Assembly (NCBI RefSeq): GCF_007558815.1
Contig: NZ_VLTJ01000029.1
Coordinates: forward strand, 186,001 to 250,000
Reading direction: 5' to 3'
Length of the DNA stretch: 64,000 bases
Source: Verticiella sediminum
Lineage (GTDB): Bacteria; Pseudomonadota; Gammaproteobacteria; Burkholderiales; Burkholderiaceae_B
This document shows positions 17,824-26,584 of the stretch, one piece after another (the stretch's first letter is position 1; each line of letters starts with the position of its first letter). The notes under the pieces are model-generated. The model ran no database searches and was not told the DNA's origin. It saw nothing but the letters and a program-made list of their open reading frames with translations. The position numbers were made by a program, and so were the translations under genes.

Positions 17824-18297
17824 ATGGACGTTGAAAAATTCAAGCATGGCATGCGCCGCCTGGCATCCGGGGTGAGCCTGATCACCACCGTCAGAGATGG
17901 CCAGCGCCATGGATTGACGGCCACCGCCGTCAGCTCGGTGAGCGCCGCCCCGCCGTCGCTGCTGGTTTGCGTTGCGCAATCCGCCTCCGCGCACGACGCC
18001 ATCGTGGCTGCGGGCAAGCTATGCGTCAACATATTGTCCGCACAGCAAGAGACGAACGCCATGCGGTTCGGCCGCTCGGATGGCCGGGACAGCCGGTTCG
18101 AACATGGCAATTGGCAAACCCTGAAAACCGGCGCGCCCGCCCTGGCTGGCTCGCTGGCCACGTTCGACTGCGAGGTACGGCAGACCATACCTTACACCTC
18201 GCATTCGATTCTGATCTGCGAAATCGTGGATGTGGCCTTGTGGGATACGCCGCTTCAGCCGCTGGTCTACTTCAACAGCGCTTTCGTTCAGCTATAG
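17824..18297 (+). CDS. Flavin reductase family protein (FMN reductase component)
   Basis: 157 residues from the ATG at 17824; an ATG at 17812 would add four. The flavin-reductase split-barrel pattern is clear: the FKHGMRRLASGVSLITT block, HGLTATAVSSVSAAPPSLLVCV, and LCVNILSAQQ. It is a small HpaC/NtaB-type reductase that makes free FMNH2 from NAD(P)H. It ends the plus arm and is the natural partner for the two monooxygenases of the minus arm, which have no reductase of their own. The stop codon lies in a hairpin shared with the convergent LysR gene. Confidence 0.9.
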   Translation: MDVEKFKHGMRRLASGVSLITTVRDGQRHGLTATAVSSVSAAPPSLLVCVAQSASAHDAIVAAGKLCVNILSAQQETNAMRFGRSDGRDSRFEHGNWQTLKTGAPALAGSLATFDCEVRQTIPYTSHSILICEIVDVALWDTPLQPLVYFNSAFVQL

Positions 18298-18314
18298 CCG
18301 TGTGCGGCTACAGC
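18291..18314. terminator. Hairpin between flavin reductase and LysR genes
   Basis: 10-bp stem (18291-18300 with 18305-18314, one G-T pair) and a TGTG loop, carrying both convergent stop codons. No T-run. Confidence 0.5.
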
Positions 18315-19225
18315 ACCTGCACGCGTGCTGAACCCTGTACCTGGCGATACAGCCAGTCCTTGAACCGGGTAACCGCGTGCGGCGCCCTGGGTTTCCAGTG
18401 CGACACCAGGTAGTAGCGGTTGCGTACAGGAAAGGGGGCGCCGATCTGTACCAGTTCGCCTCTTTCCAGCGCGCCTTCGACCAGCAACGATCGGCCCAGA
18501 TAGGCGCCAAACCCCGCCTTGACCGCATCGATGGCCGCGACGTTGTGGTTGAATCGCGTGCCCTGGTTGACGTCGTCCCGATTGATGCCGTACTTGCGCA
18601 GATACTGCACCCAATCGGGAAACTCATTGATGGCCGGTGCTTGCTGTTCGAAGTGGATCAGCGGCGCGTACCTGAAGAGCTGGGCCGGGTCGCTGCCATA
18701 GTGCGCGGCCAATGTGGGCGAACAGACCGGTATGATTTCCTCCTCCATGAAGGGTTCGATCAGGCGGTCCAGGGTGGTTTCCCACTCGCAGATCTGGAGG
18801 TCGGTGGACTCGACCTCGATTTCGGCACGGCTGTGATAGGACTTCACTGTGATGTCCATGTCGTTGGACTCTTTCAGGAAGGTTTGCAGCCGCGGCATCA
18901 GCCACAGGGAAGTAAAAGAAGAAGAAGCGCCCAGCATGAAGCGCTCGCGCTGGTTGTCGGGCTCGCTCAGCTCCTTGAGCGCGCTATCGATCAGATCGAG
19001 GGCGGCGGTGATCTTGCCAACGCTGGTGACGGTGGCAGGCGTCAGTTCCAGCTTGCTGCTGCGCCGGGTGAACAGCTTGAACTGCAGGAACTCTTCCAGC
19101 AGCCGTATCTGGTGGCTGATGGCCGTGGGGGTGACGCAAAGTTCGGTGGCTGCCTGCGTAACGCTCTTGTGCCGGGCCGCAGCTTCGAAGGCCCTGACTG
19201 CATTCAAAGAAACCCTTCTTCTCAT
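18308..19225 (-). CDS. LysR-family transcriptional regulator (GcvA-like)
   Basis: 305 residues. The N-terminal winged helix-turn-helix (about 5-64, VSLNAVRAFEAAARHKSVTQ and TPTAISHQIRLLE) is of the GcvA/AmpR subgroup. It is followed by a complete LysR effector domain (about 90-300). It closes the ABC/monooxygenase cluster and is the only regulator in it, so it is the likely controller of the two divergent arms at 11553-11871, although it does not adjoin that region. Start at 19225: an MRRRVSLNAVRAFEA opening is typical of the subgroup. Confidence 0.9.
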   Translation of the reverse strand: MRRRVSLNAVRAFEAAARHKSVTQAATELCVTPTAISHQIRLLEEFLQFKLFTRRSSKLELTPATVTSVGKITAALDLIDSALKELSEPDNQRERFMLGASSSFTSLWLMPRLQTFLKESNDMDITVKSYHSRAEIEVESTDLQICEWETTLDRLIEPFMEEEIIPVCSPTLAAHYGSDPAQLFRYAPLIHFEQQAPAINEFPDWVQYLRKYGINRDDVNQGTRFNHNVAAIDAVKAGFGAYLGRSLLVEGALERGELVQIGAPFPVRNRYYLVSHWKPRAPHAVTRFKDWLYRQVQGSARVQVL

Positions 19226-19341
19226 TTTGAACGCCCTGTACGCCGGTTACCTCCTCCATTGGCATGCTCAAGCAGATTTTTGTTTCAGCTTATTGTCAGA
19301 ATTGACTGTATGGATCGGACTGATGAGTGTCAACCCCTGAC

Positions 19342-19392
19342 ACGTCCAACACCCTGCGGGCCGCCCGACGCGGCCCGCAGGGTGTTGGACGT
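19342..19392. terminator. Perfect 23-bp hairpin downstream of ettA
   Basis: Perfect inverted repeat, arms 19342-19364 and 19370-19392, 5-base loop, between the LysR 5' end and the ettA 3' end. No T-run follows in either direction. It may act as an ettA terminator or 3' stabiliser; it is longer than most intrinsic terminators. Confidence 0.6.
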
Positions 19393-19449
19393 TAGCGCGT
19401 ACGGGACGTTCCGGCCGGGCGATACCGGGACAGCGCCGGCCCGCGGTGC

Positions 19450-21120
19450 CTACTTGATGAGCGGCTTGTACCGGATGCGCTTGGGCTTGGCGGCTTCCTC
19501 GCCCAGGCGGCGCTTCTTGTCCGCCTCGTATTCCTGGTAGTTGCCGTCGAAGAACACCACCTGCGACTCGCCCTCGAAAGCCAGGATGTGCGTCGCGATG
19601 CGGTCGAGGAACCAGCGGTCGTGGCTGATCACCATGACGCTGCCGGCGAACTCGAGCAGGGCGTCTTCGAGCGCGCGCAGGGTTTCGACGTCGAGGTCGT
19701 TCGACGGCTCGTCCAGCAGCAGGAAGTTGCCGCCCGAGGACAGCGTCTTGGCCAGGTGCAGGCGGCCGCGCTCGCCGCCCGACAATTGGCCGGCCAGCTT
19801 GCCCTGGTCCGCACCCTTGAAATTGAAACGGCCGATGTAGGCGCGCGCCGGCATCTCGAACTTGCCCACGGTGATGAGGTCGGCGCCGTCGGCCACGATG
19901 TCGAACACCGACTTGTTGGCCTCGAGCTTGTCGCGGTGCTGGTCGACGTACGAGAGCTTGACCGTGCTGCCCATCACGACTTCACCGCTGTCCGGCTTCT
20001 CCTCGCCCGCGATCATGCGGAACAGCGTGGACTTGCCCGCGCCGTTGGGCCCGATCACGCCGACGATGGCCCCGGCCGGCACCTTGAAGCTGAGATCGTC
20101 GATCAACAGCCGATCGCCGTACGCCTTGGTGACGTTCTTGAACTCGACCACATCATTGCCCAGGCGCTCGGCGACCGGGATGAAGATTTCCTGCGTCTCG
20201 TTGCGCTTCTGGTACTCGTGCGAGCTGAGTTCCTCGAAACGCGACAGGCGCGCGCGCGACTTGGCCTGGCGCCCCTTGGGGTTCTGGCGCACCCACTCGA
20301 GTTCCTTCCTGATCGTCTTCTGGCGCGCGGATTCGCTCGCCTCCTCCTGCTTGAGACGGTTCTCCTTCTGCTCCAGCCATGAGCTGTAGTTGCCCTTCCA
20401 GGGAATGCCGTGGCCGCGGTCGAGTTCGAGAATCCACTCGGCGGCGTTGTCCAGGAAGTAACGATCGTGGGTGACCGCCACCACCGTGCCCGGGAACTTC
20501 TGCAGGAACTGCTCCAGCCAGTCGACGCTCTCGGCGTCCAGGTGGTTGGTGGGTTCGTCCAGCAGCAGCATGTCGGGCTTGGACAGCAGCAGGCGGCACA
20601 GCGCCACGCGGCGCTTCTCGCCGCCCGACAGGTTGCCGATGACGGCGTCCCAGGGTGGCAGGCGCAGCGCATCGGCCGCGATCTCGAGCTGGTGCTCGGC
20701 GTCGCCGCCGCTCGCCCCGGCGGCGATGATGGCTTCGAGCCTGCCCTGCTCCTCGGCCAGCGCGTCGAAGTCCGCGTCCGGCTCCGCATAGGCGGCATAC
20801 ACCTCGTCCAGCCGCTTCTTGGCCGCGAACACCTCGCCCATGCCCTCCTCGACCGCCTCGCGCACCGTGTGTTCGGGGTTCAGCTCCGGCTCCTGCGGCA
20901 GGTAGCCGATGCGCAGGTTGGGCATGGCCTGGGCCGTACCTTCGATGTCGGTGTCCACGCCCGCCATGATGCGCAGCACGGTCGACTTGCCGGCACCGTT
21001 CAGGCCCAGCACGCCGATCTTGGCGCCGGGGAAGAAGGACAGCGAGATGTCGCGCAGGATCTGCCGCTTGGGCGGCACGATTTTGCCGACGCGATGCATG
21101 GTGTAGACGTATTGGGCCAT
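19450..21120 (-). CDS. ettA: Energy-dependent translational throttle protein EttA (ABC-F)
   Basis: 556 residues from the ATG at 21120, the standard EttA length and N-terminus (MAQYVYTMHRVGKIVPP). It has two ABC domains with Walker A GLNGAGKS and GPNGAGKS and signatures LSGGEKRR and LSGGERGR, and no membrane domain. EttA binds the ribosomal E site and gates entry into elongation by ATP/ADP level. The arm (ELDRGHGIPWKGNYSSWLEQKE) and linker region are present. Upstream in-frame Met codons exist but extend into the Fur-box region of the next operon. It stands alone, divergent from the ECF sigma gene. Confidence 0.95.
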   Translation of the reverse strand: MAQYVYTMHRVGKIVPPKRQILRDISLSFFPGAKIGVLGLNGAGKSTVLRIMAGVDTDIEGTAQAMPNLRIGYLPQEPELNPEHTVREAVEEGMGEVFAAKKRLDEVYAAYAEPDADFDALAEEQGRLEAIIAAGASGGDAEHQLEIAADALRLPPWDAVIGNLSGGEKRRVALCRLLLSKPDMLLLDEPTNHLDAESVDWLEQFLQKFPGTVVAVTHDRYFLDNAAEWILELDRGHGIPWKGNYSSWLEQKENRLKQEEASESARQKTIRKELEWVRQNPKGRQAKSRARLSRFEELSSHEYQKRNETQEIFIPVAERLGNDVVEFKNVTKAYGDRLLIDDLSFKVPAGAIVGVIGPNGAGKSTLFRMIAGEEKPDSGEVVMGSTVKLSYVDQHRDKLEANKSVFDIVADGADLITVGKFEMPARAYIGRFNFKGADQGKLAGQLSGGERGRLHLAKTLSSGGNFLLLDEPSNDLDVETLRALEDALLEFAGSVMVISHDRWFLDRIATHILAFEGESQVVFFDGNYQEYEADKKRRLGEEAAKPKRIRYKPLIK

Positions 21121-21208
21121 GAAGGAAGAGACCTTGGATGTCGCGGGATTCAAAGGAGGGATTGTAGGCCAGGGCCCCGGACGCAAGTCGTCACCGACCT
21201 TACGAACA

Positions 21209-21227
21209 GAAATCATTCTCATTTATA
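21209..21227 (+). promoter_or_regulatory. Fur-like box before ECF sigma gene
   Basis: GAAATCATTCTCATTTATA. Its reverse complement contains the core TGAGAATGATT, close to the Fur half-site pattern (about 11 of 19 consensus positions by eye). It lies 45 bases before the sigma-factor start. Confidence 0.65.
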
Positions 21228-21271
21228 ATCCAGACGTTCAGTTCGGCCCACGGCCGGGAAGGAGAAGCATC

Positions 21272-21808
21272 GTGTCGGGCCGGCCGGACGCCGCAGGATC
21301 ACAGCCCTTGCTGCAAGCCTTGCTCGCGCATTACGACGAGCTGGTGCGCCACGTGCGCCGTCGCTTCGGAGGAGCGGGTTTCGCCCGCGACGTCGTACAC
21401 GACACCTGCCTGCGCCTGATCGAGAAGCCGGTTGCGCCGGCGCGGGCGCCGCTCGCCCTGCTGCGCCGCATGCTGCACGATGCGGCGGTGGATCACTGCC
21501 GTCGCGAGGATGCGCGCAGACGGTGGGTGGAGCCGATGGCCGAGTTGCCCGAGGTGGCTACGCCGCCCGCCGCCGGCCCGGAACGCATCGTCGCCGCGCG
21601 CCGCGAGCTGGACCTGCTGATCCTCGCCATCGATGCACTGCCCGAGCGTTGCCGCACCAGCTTCATCCTGCACCGCATCCACGGCCTGCCCCAGGCGCAG
21701 ATCGCGCAACTTCTCGCCATCACCGTCAAGACGGTGGAAAAGCACGTACGCACTGCCTCCCGGCTGTGCCAGGCCCGGCTCGACCTCCAGCAGGGACGGT
21801 CCGCATGA
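21272..21808 (+). CDS. ECF RNA polymerase sigma factor, FecI-like
   Basis: 178 residues from a GTG at 21272 with AAGGAG 8 bases upstream; a longer in-frame reading from 21119 would cross the Fur box and is rejected. Region 2 (LVRHVRRRFGGAGFARDVVHDTCLRLIE) and region 4 (LDALPERCRTSFILHRIHGLPQAQIAQLLAITVKTVEKHV) are both present. FecI-type factors are released by FecR when a siderophore occupies the outer-membrane receptor, and then transcribe the receptor gene. It overlaps fecR by ATGA. Iron repression through the Fur box is expected. Confidence 0.9.
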   Translation: MSGRPDAAGSQPLLQALLAHYDELVRHVRRRFGGAGFARDVVHDTCLRLIEKPVAPARAPLALLRRMLHDAAVDHCRREDARRRWVEPMAELPEVATPPAAGPERIVAARRELDLLILAIDALPERCRTSFILHRIHGLPQAQIAQLLAITVKTVEKHVRTASRLCQARLDLQQGRSA

Positions 21809-22686
21809 CGGCAAAGCCGCCCTCGATTCCCGCCGACGGCACGGCATCCTCATCCGCATCCGACCAGGCCACCGCCGTGGACGCCCTGCTCGATCAGCAC
21901 ATGGAAGCGCTGCGAGCACAGTTTCCGCTGCCCGACCTGGAGGAACTTGCCCGCCGCGCGCAGCGTCGGCGCAGGCGTTCGCGCACGGCCGCCGCCACGC
22001 TGGGCGTCTGTGCGCTCGCCGGCGCACTCTGGTGGGCCGATCCGGCCCTCCGGCACGCGAGCTACGCCGCCGGCGCGCACACGATCTCCCAGGTGACGCT
22101 GCCGGACGGCTCGCAGGCCGTCCTCGACGCCGGCGCACGCCTGCGCGTGGACTGGCATCTGCGCTCGCGACGGGTCACGCTGGACGAGGGTCGCGCGGCC
22201 TTCGACGTCGAGCATGCTGCCTGGCGGCCTTTCCACGTCGACGCAGGCAGCGCACGAGTGCGCGTGCTCGGGACAGTGTTCTCCGTCGCACGGGATACGG
22301 ATAGCGCCACCGTCACGGTCGCGCAGGGACGCGTGCAGGTCCGGGCCGACGGCGAGCCGCAGCCACGCGAGTTGGCCGCCAACCAGACGGTCCAGGTCCG
22401 GGCCGGCCGGTTCTCCACGACCGGCGACGTCCCGGCCGAGGACGCCCTCGCCTGGCGCAAGGGCGTGCTCGTGCTGGACGACGTATCCCTGGCCGAGGCC
22501 ATCGAGCGGATCCAGCCCTACCGTGCCGCTCCGATCCGCCTCGCCGCCGGCGCACCCGTCGGTCTGCGCGTGTCGGGAGTGTTCGCACTGGACCAGCCCG
22601 ACGCCCTGCTCGATCTTCTGCCCCGCATCGGGTCGGTGACGGTGCGGCAAACCGCCGACGGTACGGCATGGATCGAACCGCGCTAA
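21805..22686 (+). CDS. FecR-family anti-sigma regulator
   Basis: 293 residues. The N-terminal cytoplasmic part (1-65) has an arginine-rich end, followed by one membrane segment (about 68-85, TAAATLGVCALAGALWW) and a periplasmic FecR domain (LPDGSQAVLDAGARLRVDW, RVRVLGTVFSVARD) with a C-terminal STN-like module (AWRKGVLVLDDVSLAEAIERI). It transmits receptor occupancy to the sigma factor encoded just upstream. The ATG overlaps the sigma stop by 4 bases. Confidence 0.9.
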   Translation: MTAKPPSIPADGTASSSASDQATAVDALLDQHMEALRAQFPLPDLEELARRAQRRRRRSRTAAATLGVCALAGALWWADPALRHASYAAGAHTISQVTLPDGSQAVLDAGARLRVDWHLRSRRVTLDEGRAAFDVEHAAWRPFHVDAGSARVRVLGTVFSVARDTDSATVTVAQGRVQVRADGEPQPRELAANQTVQVRAGRFSTTGDVPAEDALAWRKGVLVLDDVSLAEAIERIQPYRAAPIRLAAGAPVGLRVSGVFALDQPDALLDLLPRIGSVTVRQTADGTAWIEPR

Positions 22687-22778
22687 GAATGTAAAATATT
22701 GCAACGGAAGGTAGGGGCGGCGCTACCGGCAAACGGCTCTGAAGCGTACCCATTCACTTACCTGCCGGAGCTTCCGAC

Positions 22779-25304
22779 ATGCCTTGCCTGCCGTACCTGC
22801 GCACACCCCTCGCCGCGGCGCTGCTCGCCCTGTCCGCCCTTGCCCACGCTCAAGCCGTCCATGACTACGATCGCCCGGCTGCGCCGCTCGCCAGTGCGCT
22901 GAACGCCCTGGCGCGCGACGCCGGGGTGCAAGTGCTCTACGCCAGCGAAATCGCCGCCGAACGCACGGCGCCGCCGCTGCGCGGGCGCTACACGCCGCAA
23001 GCCGCGCTGGACGCCTTGCTCGAGGGCTCGGGCCTGGCTGCCCGCGCCGAGGGGCCCGGCCGCTATGTCGTGGTGCCGGCCGCCGAGGGCCAGCCCTCCG
23101 CCGCCACCGGCCCGGACAACGTGGCCACCCTGCAGGCGATATCCGTCGTGGCCAGCCGTACGCCGCGCGCCATCGACGAGCTGCCCAATACGGTATGGAT
23201 CATCGAACGCGAGCAGATCGAGGAGCAGGCGCGTGCCGGGGTTCCCTTGAAGGAATTATTGGGCCAATTGGTGCCGGGCCTCGACCTGGGCGGCCAGATG
23301 CGCACCAACTTCGGCCAGAACCTGCGCGGCCGCGCCGCACAGGTGATGATCGACGGCATTTCGCTGAACGGATCGCGCACGCTGAGCCGTCAGTTCGACT
23401 CGATCAGCCCCTTCAACATCGAGCGCATCGAAGTCCTCTCCGGAGCCACCGCCGTGTACGGCGGCAACGCCACGGGCGGCATCATCAATATCGTCACCAG
23501 GCGCAGCGACCCCGCCGACAGTCCCTTCACCAGCGAGGCGGGCCTGCGCTCCGGGCTGCGCGGCAGCGGCGACCTCGATTGGCACGTCGCCCAATCGGTG
23601 CAAGGCGGCAACGAACGCCTGCACGGGCGACTGGCGGTCTCCTACGAGCGCAACGGCGCCGCCTACGACGGCAGCGGCGCTCGCGTACTGCCCGACATCA
23701 CCCAGACCGATCTGCAGAACAACCAGGCCGTCGACGTGCTCGGCACGGCCGATGCCGACCTGGGCCGCGCCGGCTCGCTCAAGCTGCTCGCGCAGCTCTA
23801 CGACTCGGGATACCATCCCGGCGACGCGCTCTGGCTGCAACCGGGCCCGGGTGACGACGTCCTCAACCCCAGCCGGGTCGAGGTCCGCGGCGGCTTCTTC
23901 TCGGACGTGGAGCCGCGCACCAAGCGGCACCTGCTCGCCGGCGACTACAGCCTGCCGGGCGTGCCCGGGGGGCAGACGCTCTACCTCAAGACCTACCACC
24001 GCAAGGAGTCGCTGCAGTTCTATCCGTTCCCGGGCGCCGACGCCAACCCGCTCGGGGGCGGGCGTGTGCCCTACTGGAGCACGTCGACCCAGGAAACGAC
24101 CACGTACGGCTTCAAGGCCCTGCTCGACAAAAGCTGGGACCGCGCACACCTGAGCTACGGGGTGGACTACGATCACGAACGCTTCACCGCGCGGCAGAGC
24201 ATGTTCGATATGCCCACCGCCCTGCAGAGCGGCGGCCTGAACTTCGCCAAGACCGACGAGCTGGGCCGCTACCCGAGCTTCTCGACCAACATCTGGGCCG
24301 GCTACGTCCAGGGCGACTGGACCCCGGTGGACACCTTCACCCTGAGCGCCGGGGTGCGCCACCAGCGCGTGGACATCGCCGTGGACGACTTCGCCCAAGT
24401 GGCCCAGCAGCGCCTGGTCTCGGCCGGATATGGCCGCTACGCCGAAGCCATCCCGGGCGGCAAGAACGACTACGCGGTCACCCTGTACAACGCCGGCGTG
24501 GTCTACCGTCCCTGGACCGGCCATCAGCTTTGGGCCAACTATGCCGAGGGCTTCGAACTGGCCGACCCGGCGAAATACTACGGCACAGGTGCCAGCTACA
24601 GCCTGATCGGCGAGCGCGACGGCTACTGGCGCCTGAACCGCTATCTCAGCGTGGGCGACACGAACATGGCGGCGATCAAGACCCGCTCGACCGAGCTCGG
24701 CTGGCGCTATGCCGGCGGTCCGCTGCAACTACAGGCCGCCCTGTTCCACTTGCAGTCGGACGATGCGATCGCGGTGGATCGCAGCACGCTCACCATCGCG
24801 CTTTCGGACAACAAGGTACGCAACTACGGTCTGGAAGCCCAGTTGAACTATCGCGTGGGAGACGGCTGGGCGCTGGGCGGCAACCTGCTGCTCATCCGGA
24901 GCGAAGAGGAGCGCAACGGGGACTGGGTGCGCCGCGGCATCTATTACGCGAGCCCGTCCAAGGCCACCGTCTACGTCGGCCGGCAATGGGGCCGCTGGTC
25001 CGCACGCGCGCAGCTCGCGCACAGCTTCCGCCTGAAGAGCGATGTGCCCAGCTTCGGCACCGGCGACGGCGAGACGCTGCCTTCGCTCACCCTGGTCGAC
25101 GTGCTGGGCAGCTACACCTTCGACCACGGACGCGGCCGCAAGGGCACCCTCACGGCCGGGATCCAGAACCTATTCGACAAGACCTACACCACGCGCTGGG
25201 CGGAGCAGGCCAGCCTGGCCTATGCCGGCTCGATCGACCCGAGCGTACTGGACTTCAAGGGCCGCGGGCGGACCGTGGCACTGACGTACACGCTGGCGTA
25301 TTGA
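22779..25304 (+). CDS. TonB-dependent siderophore receptor with STN domain, IutA/ChtA-like
   Basis: 841 residues. Signal peptide (cleavage near AHA-QAV, about 25), then a secretin/TonB short N-terminal (STN) domain (about 28-100) for FecR signalling, plug domain (about 125-245: RTPRAIDELPNTVWII, VMIDGISLNG) and a 22-strand barrel ending in aromatic Tyr. The barrel shows segments I associate with aerobactin-type receptors: GRYPSF, LADPAKYYGTG, YASPSKATVYVG and KGRGRTVALTYTLAY. Hydroxamate-citrate siderophores such as aerobactin or rhizobactin are thus the likely ligand. No siderophore synthesis genes are in view, so uptake of foreign siderophore is plausible. The STN domain plus the sigma/FecR pair implies ligand-induced expression. 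Confidence 0.88.
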   Translation: MPCLPYLRTPLAAALLALSALAHAQAVHDYDRPAAPLASALNALARDAGVQVLYASEIAAERTAPPLRGRYTPQAALDALLEGSGLAARAEGPGRYVVVPAAEGQPSAATGPDNVATLQAISVVASRTPRAIDELPNTVWIIEREQIEEQARAGVPLKELLGQLVPGLDLGGQMRTNFGQNLRGRAAQVMIDGISLNGSRTLSRQFDSISPFNIERIEVLSGATAVYGGNATGGIINIVTRRSDPADSPFTSEAGLRSGLRGSGDLDWHVAQSVQGGNERLHGRLAVSYERNGAAYDGSGARVLPDITQTDLQNNQAVDVLGTADADLGRAGSLKLLAQLYDSGYHPGDALWLQPGPGDDVLNPSRVEVRGGFFSDVEPRTKRHLLAGDYSLPGVPGGQTLYLKTYHRKESLQFYPFPGADANPLGGGRVPYWSTSTQETTTYGFKALLDKSWDRAHLSYGVDYDHERFTARQSMFDMPTALQSGGLNFAKTDELGRYPSFSTNIWAGYVQGDWTPVDTFTLSAGVRHQRVDIAVDDFAQVAQQRLVSAGYGRYAEAIPGGKNDYAVTLYNAGVVYRPWTGHQLWANYAEGFELADPAKYYGTGASYSLIGERDGYWRLNRYLSVGDTNMAAIKTRSTELGWRYAGGPLQLQAALFHLQSDDAIAVDRSTLTIALSDNKVRNYGLEAQLNYRVGDGWALGGNLLLIRSEEERNGDWVRRGIYYASPSKATVYVGRQWGRWSARAQLAHSFRLKSDVPSFGTGDGETLPSLTLVDVLGSYTFDHGRGRKGTLTAGIQNLFDKTYTTRWAEQASLAYAGSIDPSVLDFKGRGRTVALTYTLAY

Positions 25305-25355
25305 TCCCGCAGCCGGAACGGCCGCCGCCGGCGGCTCGCCTGGCCCGCGACACCG

Positions 25356-26105
25356 TCAGTACATGTGCTGGCCGCCGTTCATCGCTACGTTGCTGCCGGT
25401 CATGAAGGCGCCGGCCTCGCTCGCGATGAAGCCCACCAGGGCGGCGATTTCGGCCGGCCGGCCCAGCCGGCCGACGGGGATGTTGGCGATGATCTGCGAC
25501 TCCAGCACATCCTTGGGCACGGCCGTGACCATCTTCGTTTCCAGGTAGCCGGGCGACACGGTGTTCACCGTCACGCCCTTGCGCGCGACCTCCTGCGCCA
25601 GCGCCTTGGTGAAGCCGTGGATGCCGGCCTTGGCCGCCGAATAGTTGGCCTGGCCGAACTGGCCCTTGCTGCCGTTGATCGACGAAATGTTCACGATGCG
25701 CCCCCAGCCGCGGTCGATCATGCCTTCGATGAGGGGGTGGGTGACGTTGAACATCGAGTCCAGGTTGGTGCGCAGCACGGCGTCCCAGTTCACCTTGCTC
25801 ATCTTGCGGAACGTGCCGTCGCGCGTGATGCCGGCGTTGTTGACCAGGATGTCGACCGCATGCCCGTCGGCGGCGATGCTTGCGGCCATCGCGGCGCACG
25901 CCGCGTCATCGGCCACGTCCACGCCATAGGCGATGAAGCGATAGCCGTCGGCGGCCTGCTTTTCCAGCCAGTTGCCGACGTGGTCGTTGGCCGGCGAATG
26001 CGTCACCAGCACGGTATGGCCGCGCCCGTGCAGCTCGCGGGCGATGGCCTCGCCCAGTCCGCCCATGCCGCCCGTCACCAGGGCCGTTCGTTGCCTGTCT
26101 TGCAT
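25356..26105 (-). CDS. phaB: Acetoacetyl-CoA reductase (PhaB/PhbB)
   Basis: 249 residues, SDR family. N-terminal TGGMGGLGEAI is the NADPH-binding loop. The catalytic set is in VNISSINGSKGQFGQANYSAAKAG (Ser, Tyr, Lys), a stretch highly typical of PhaB, and the C-terminal MTGSNVAMNGGQHMY is the PhaB ending. It reduces acetoacetyl-CoA to (R)-3-hydroxybutyryl-CoA for polyhydroxybutyrate. Third gene of a phaC / phasin-like / phaB operon with 4-base spacing. No phaA thiolase is in this window. Confidence 0.93.
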   Translation of the reverse strand: MQDRQRTALVTGGMGGLGEAIARELHGRGHTVLVTHSPANDHVGNWLEKQAADGYRFIAYGVDVADDAACAAMAASIAADGHAVDILVNNAGITRDGTFRKMSKVNWDAVLRTNLDSMFNVTHPLIEGMIDRGWGRIVNISSINGSKGQFGQANYSAAKAGIHGFTKALAQEVARKGVTVNTVSPGYLETKMVTAVPKDVLESQIIANIPVGRLGRPAEIAALVGFIASEAGAFMTGSNVAMNGGQHMY

Positions 26106-26109
26106 GATG

Positions 26110-26583
26110 TCATTCTCCTTGGGTTGCCCGGGCTGGGACCGGCGCCGCGGCGCGGACGGGGCCCGGGGGTTCGCGGCGCTCGATCAGGCCGCGCCAGGCG
26201 GTGCCCAGCGGATGCGCGGCGGCCAGGCGGCCGAGCGCGTCCACCGTCTCCCGCTGCCAGGCCTGCGCCGCATCCTGCAGGCCCGCGGCGAACGCCGTCT
26301 GCGCGGTGATGGCGATGCGCGCCGCCGCCCGCGCATCGTCGAAGCGCTGCTGCACCTGGCGCCAGAACGCCTCGGCGGGCAGCGTCGACAGCTTCTGCCA
26401 GTTTTCCGTGTGCAGCAGCGCCTCGACCTCGGCATCGCTCTCGGCGATGCCGTCGGCGACCAGTTGGTGGCAGAAACCCAGCCAGCGGCGGGCGCCTTCC
26501 TGGTACAGCCGGTTCACGCTGGTGTGGAACTTGAGATGGGCCTTGTACAGCGCCAGCGGCGAGTCGTCGTCCGGATCGGGCAT
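26110..26583 (-). CDS. Phasin-like/PHA-associated small protein
   Basis: 157 residues, rich in Ala and predicted almost all helical, with no signal peptide or membrane segment. It lies one base after phaC and four bases before phaB. Length, composition (helical, amphipathic ARAAARIAITAQTAFAAGLQDAAQAW) and position suit a phasin or similar granule-surface protein that coats PHB granules or modulates PhaC. The sequence is not a confident match to the classic PhaP family, so the function is inferred from context. Confidence 0.65.
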   Translation of the reverse strand: MPDPDDDSPLALYKAHLKFHTSVNRLYQEGARRWLGFCHQLVADGIAESDAEVEALLHTENWQKLSTLPAEAFWRQVQQRFDDARAAARIAITAQTAFAAGLQDAAQAWQRETVDALGRLAAAHPLGTAWRGLIERREPPGPVRAAAPVPARATQGE

Positions 26584-26584
26584 G

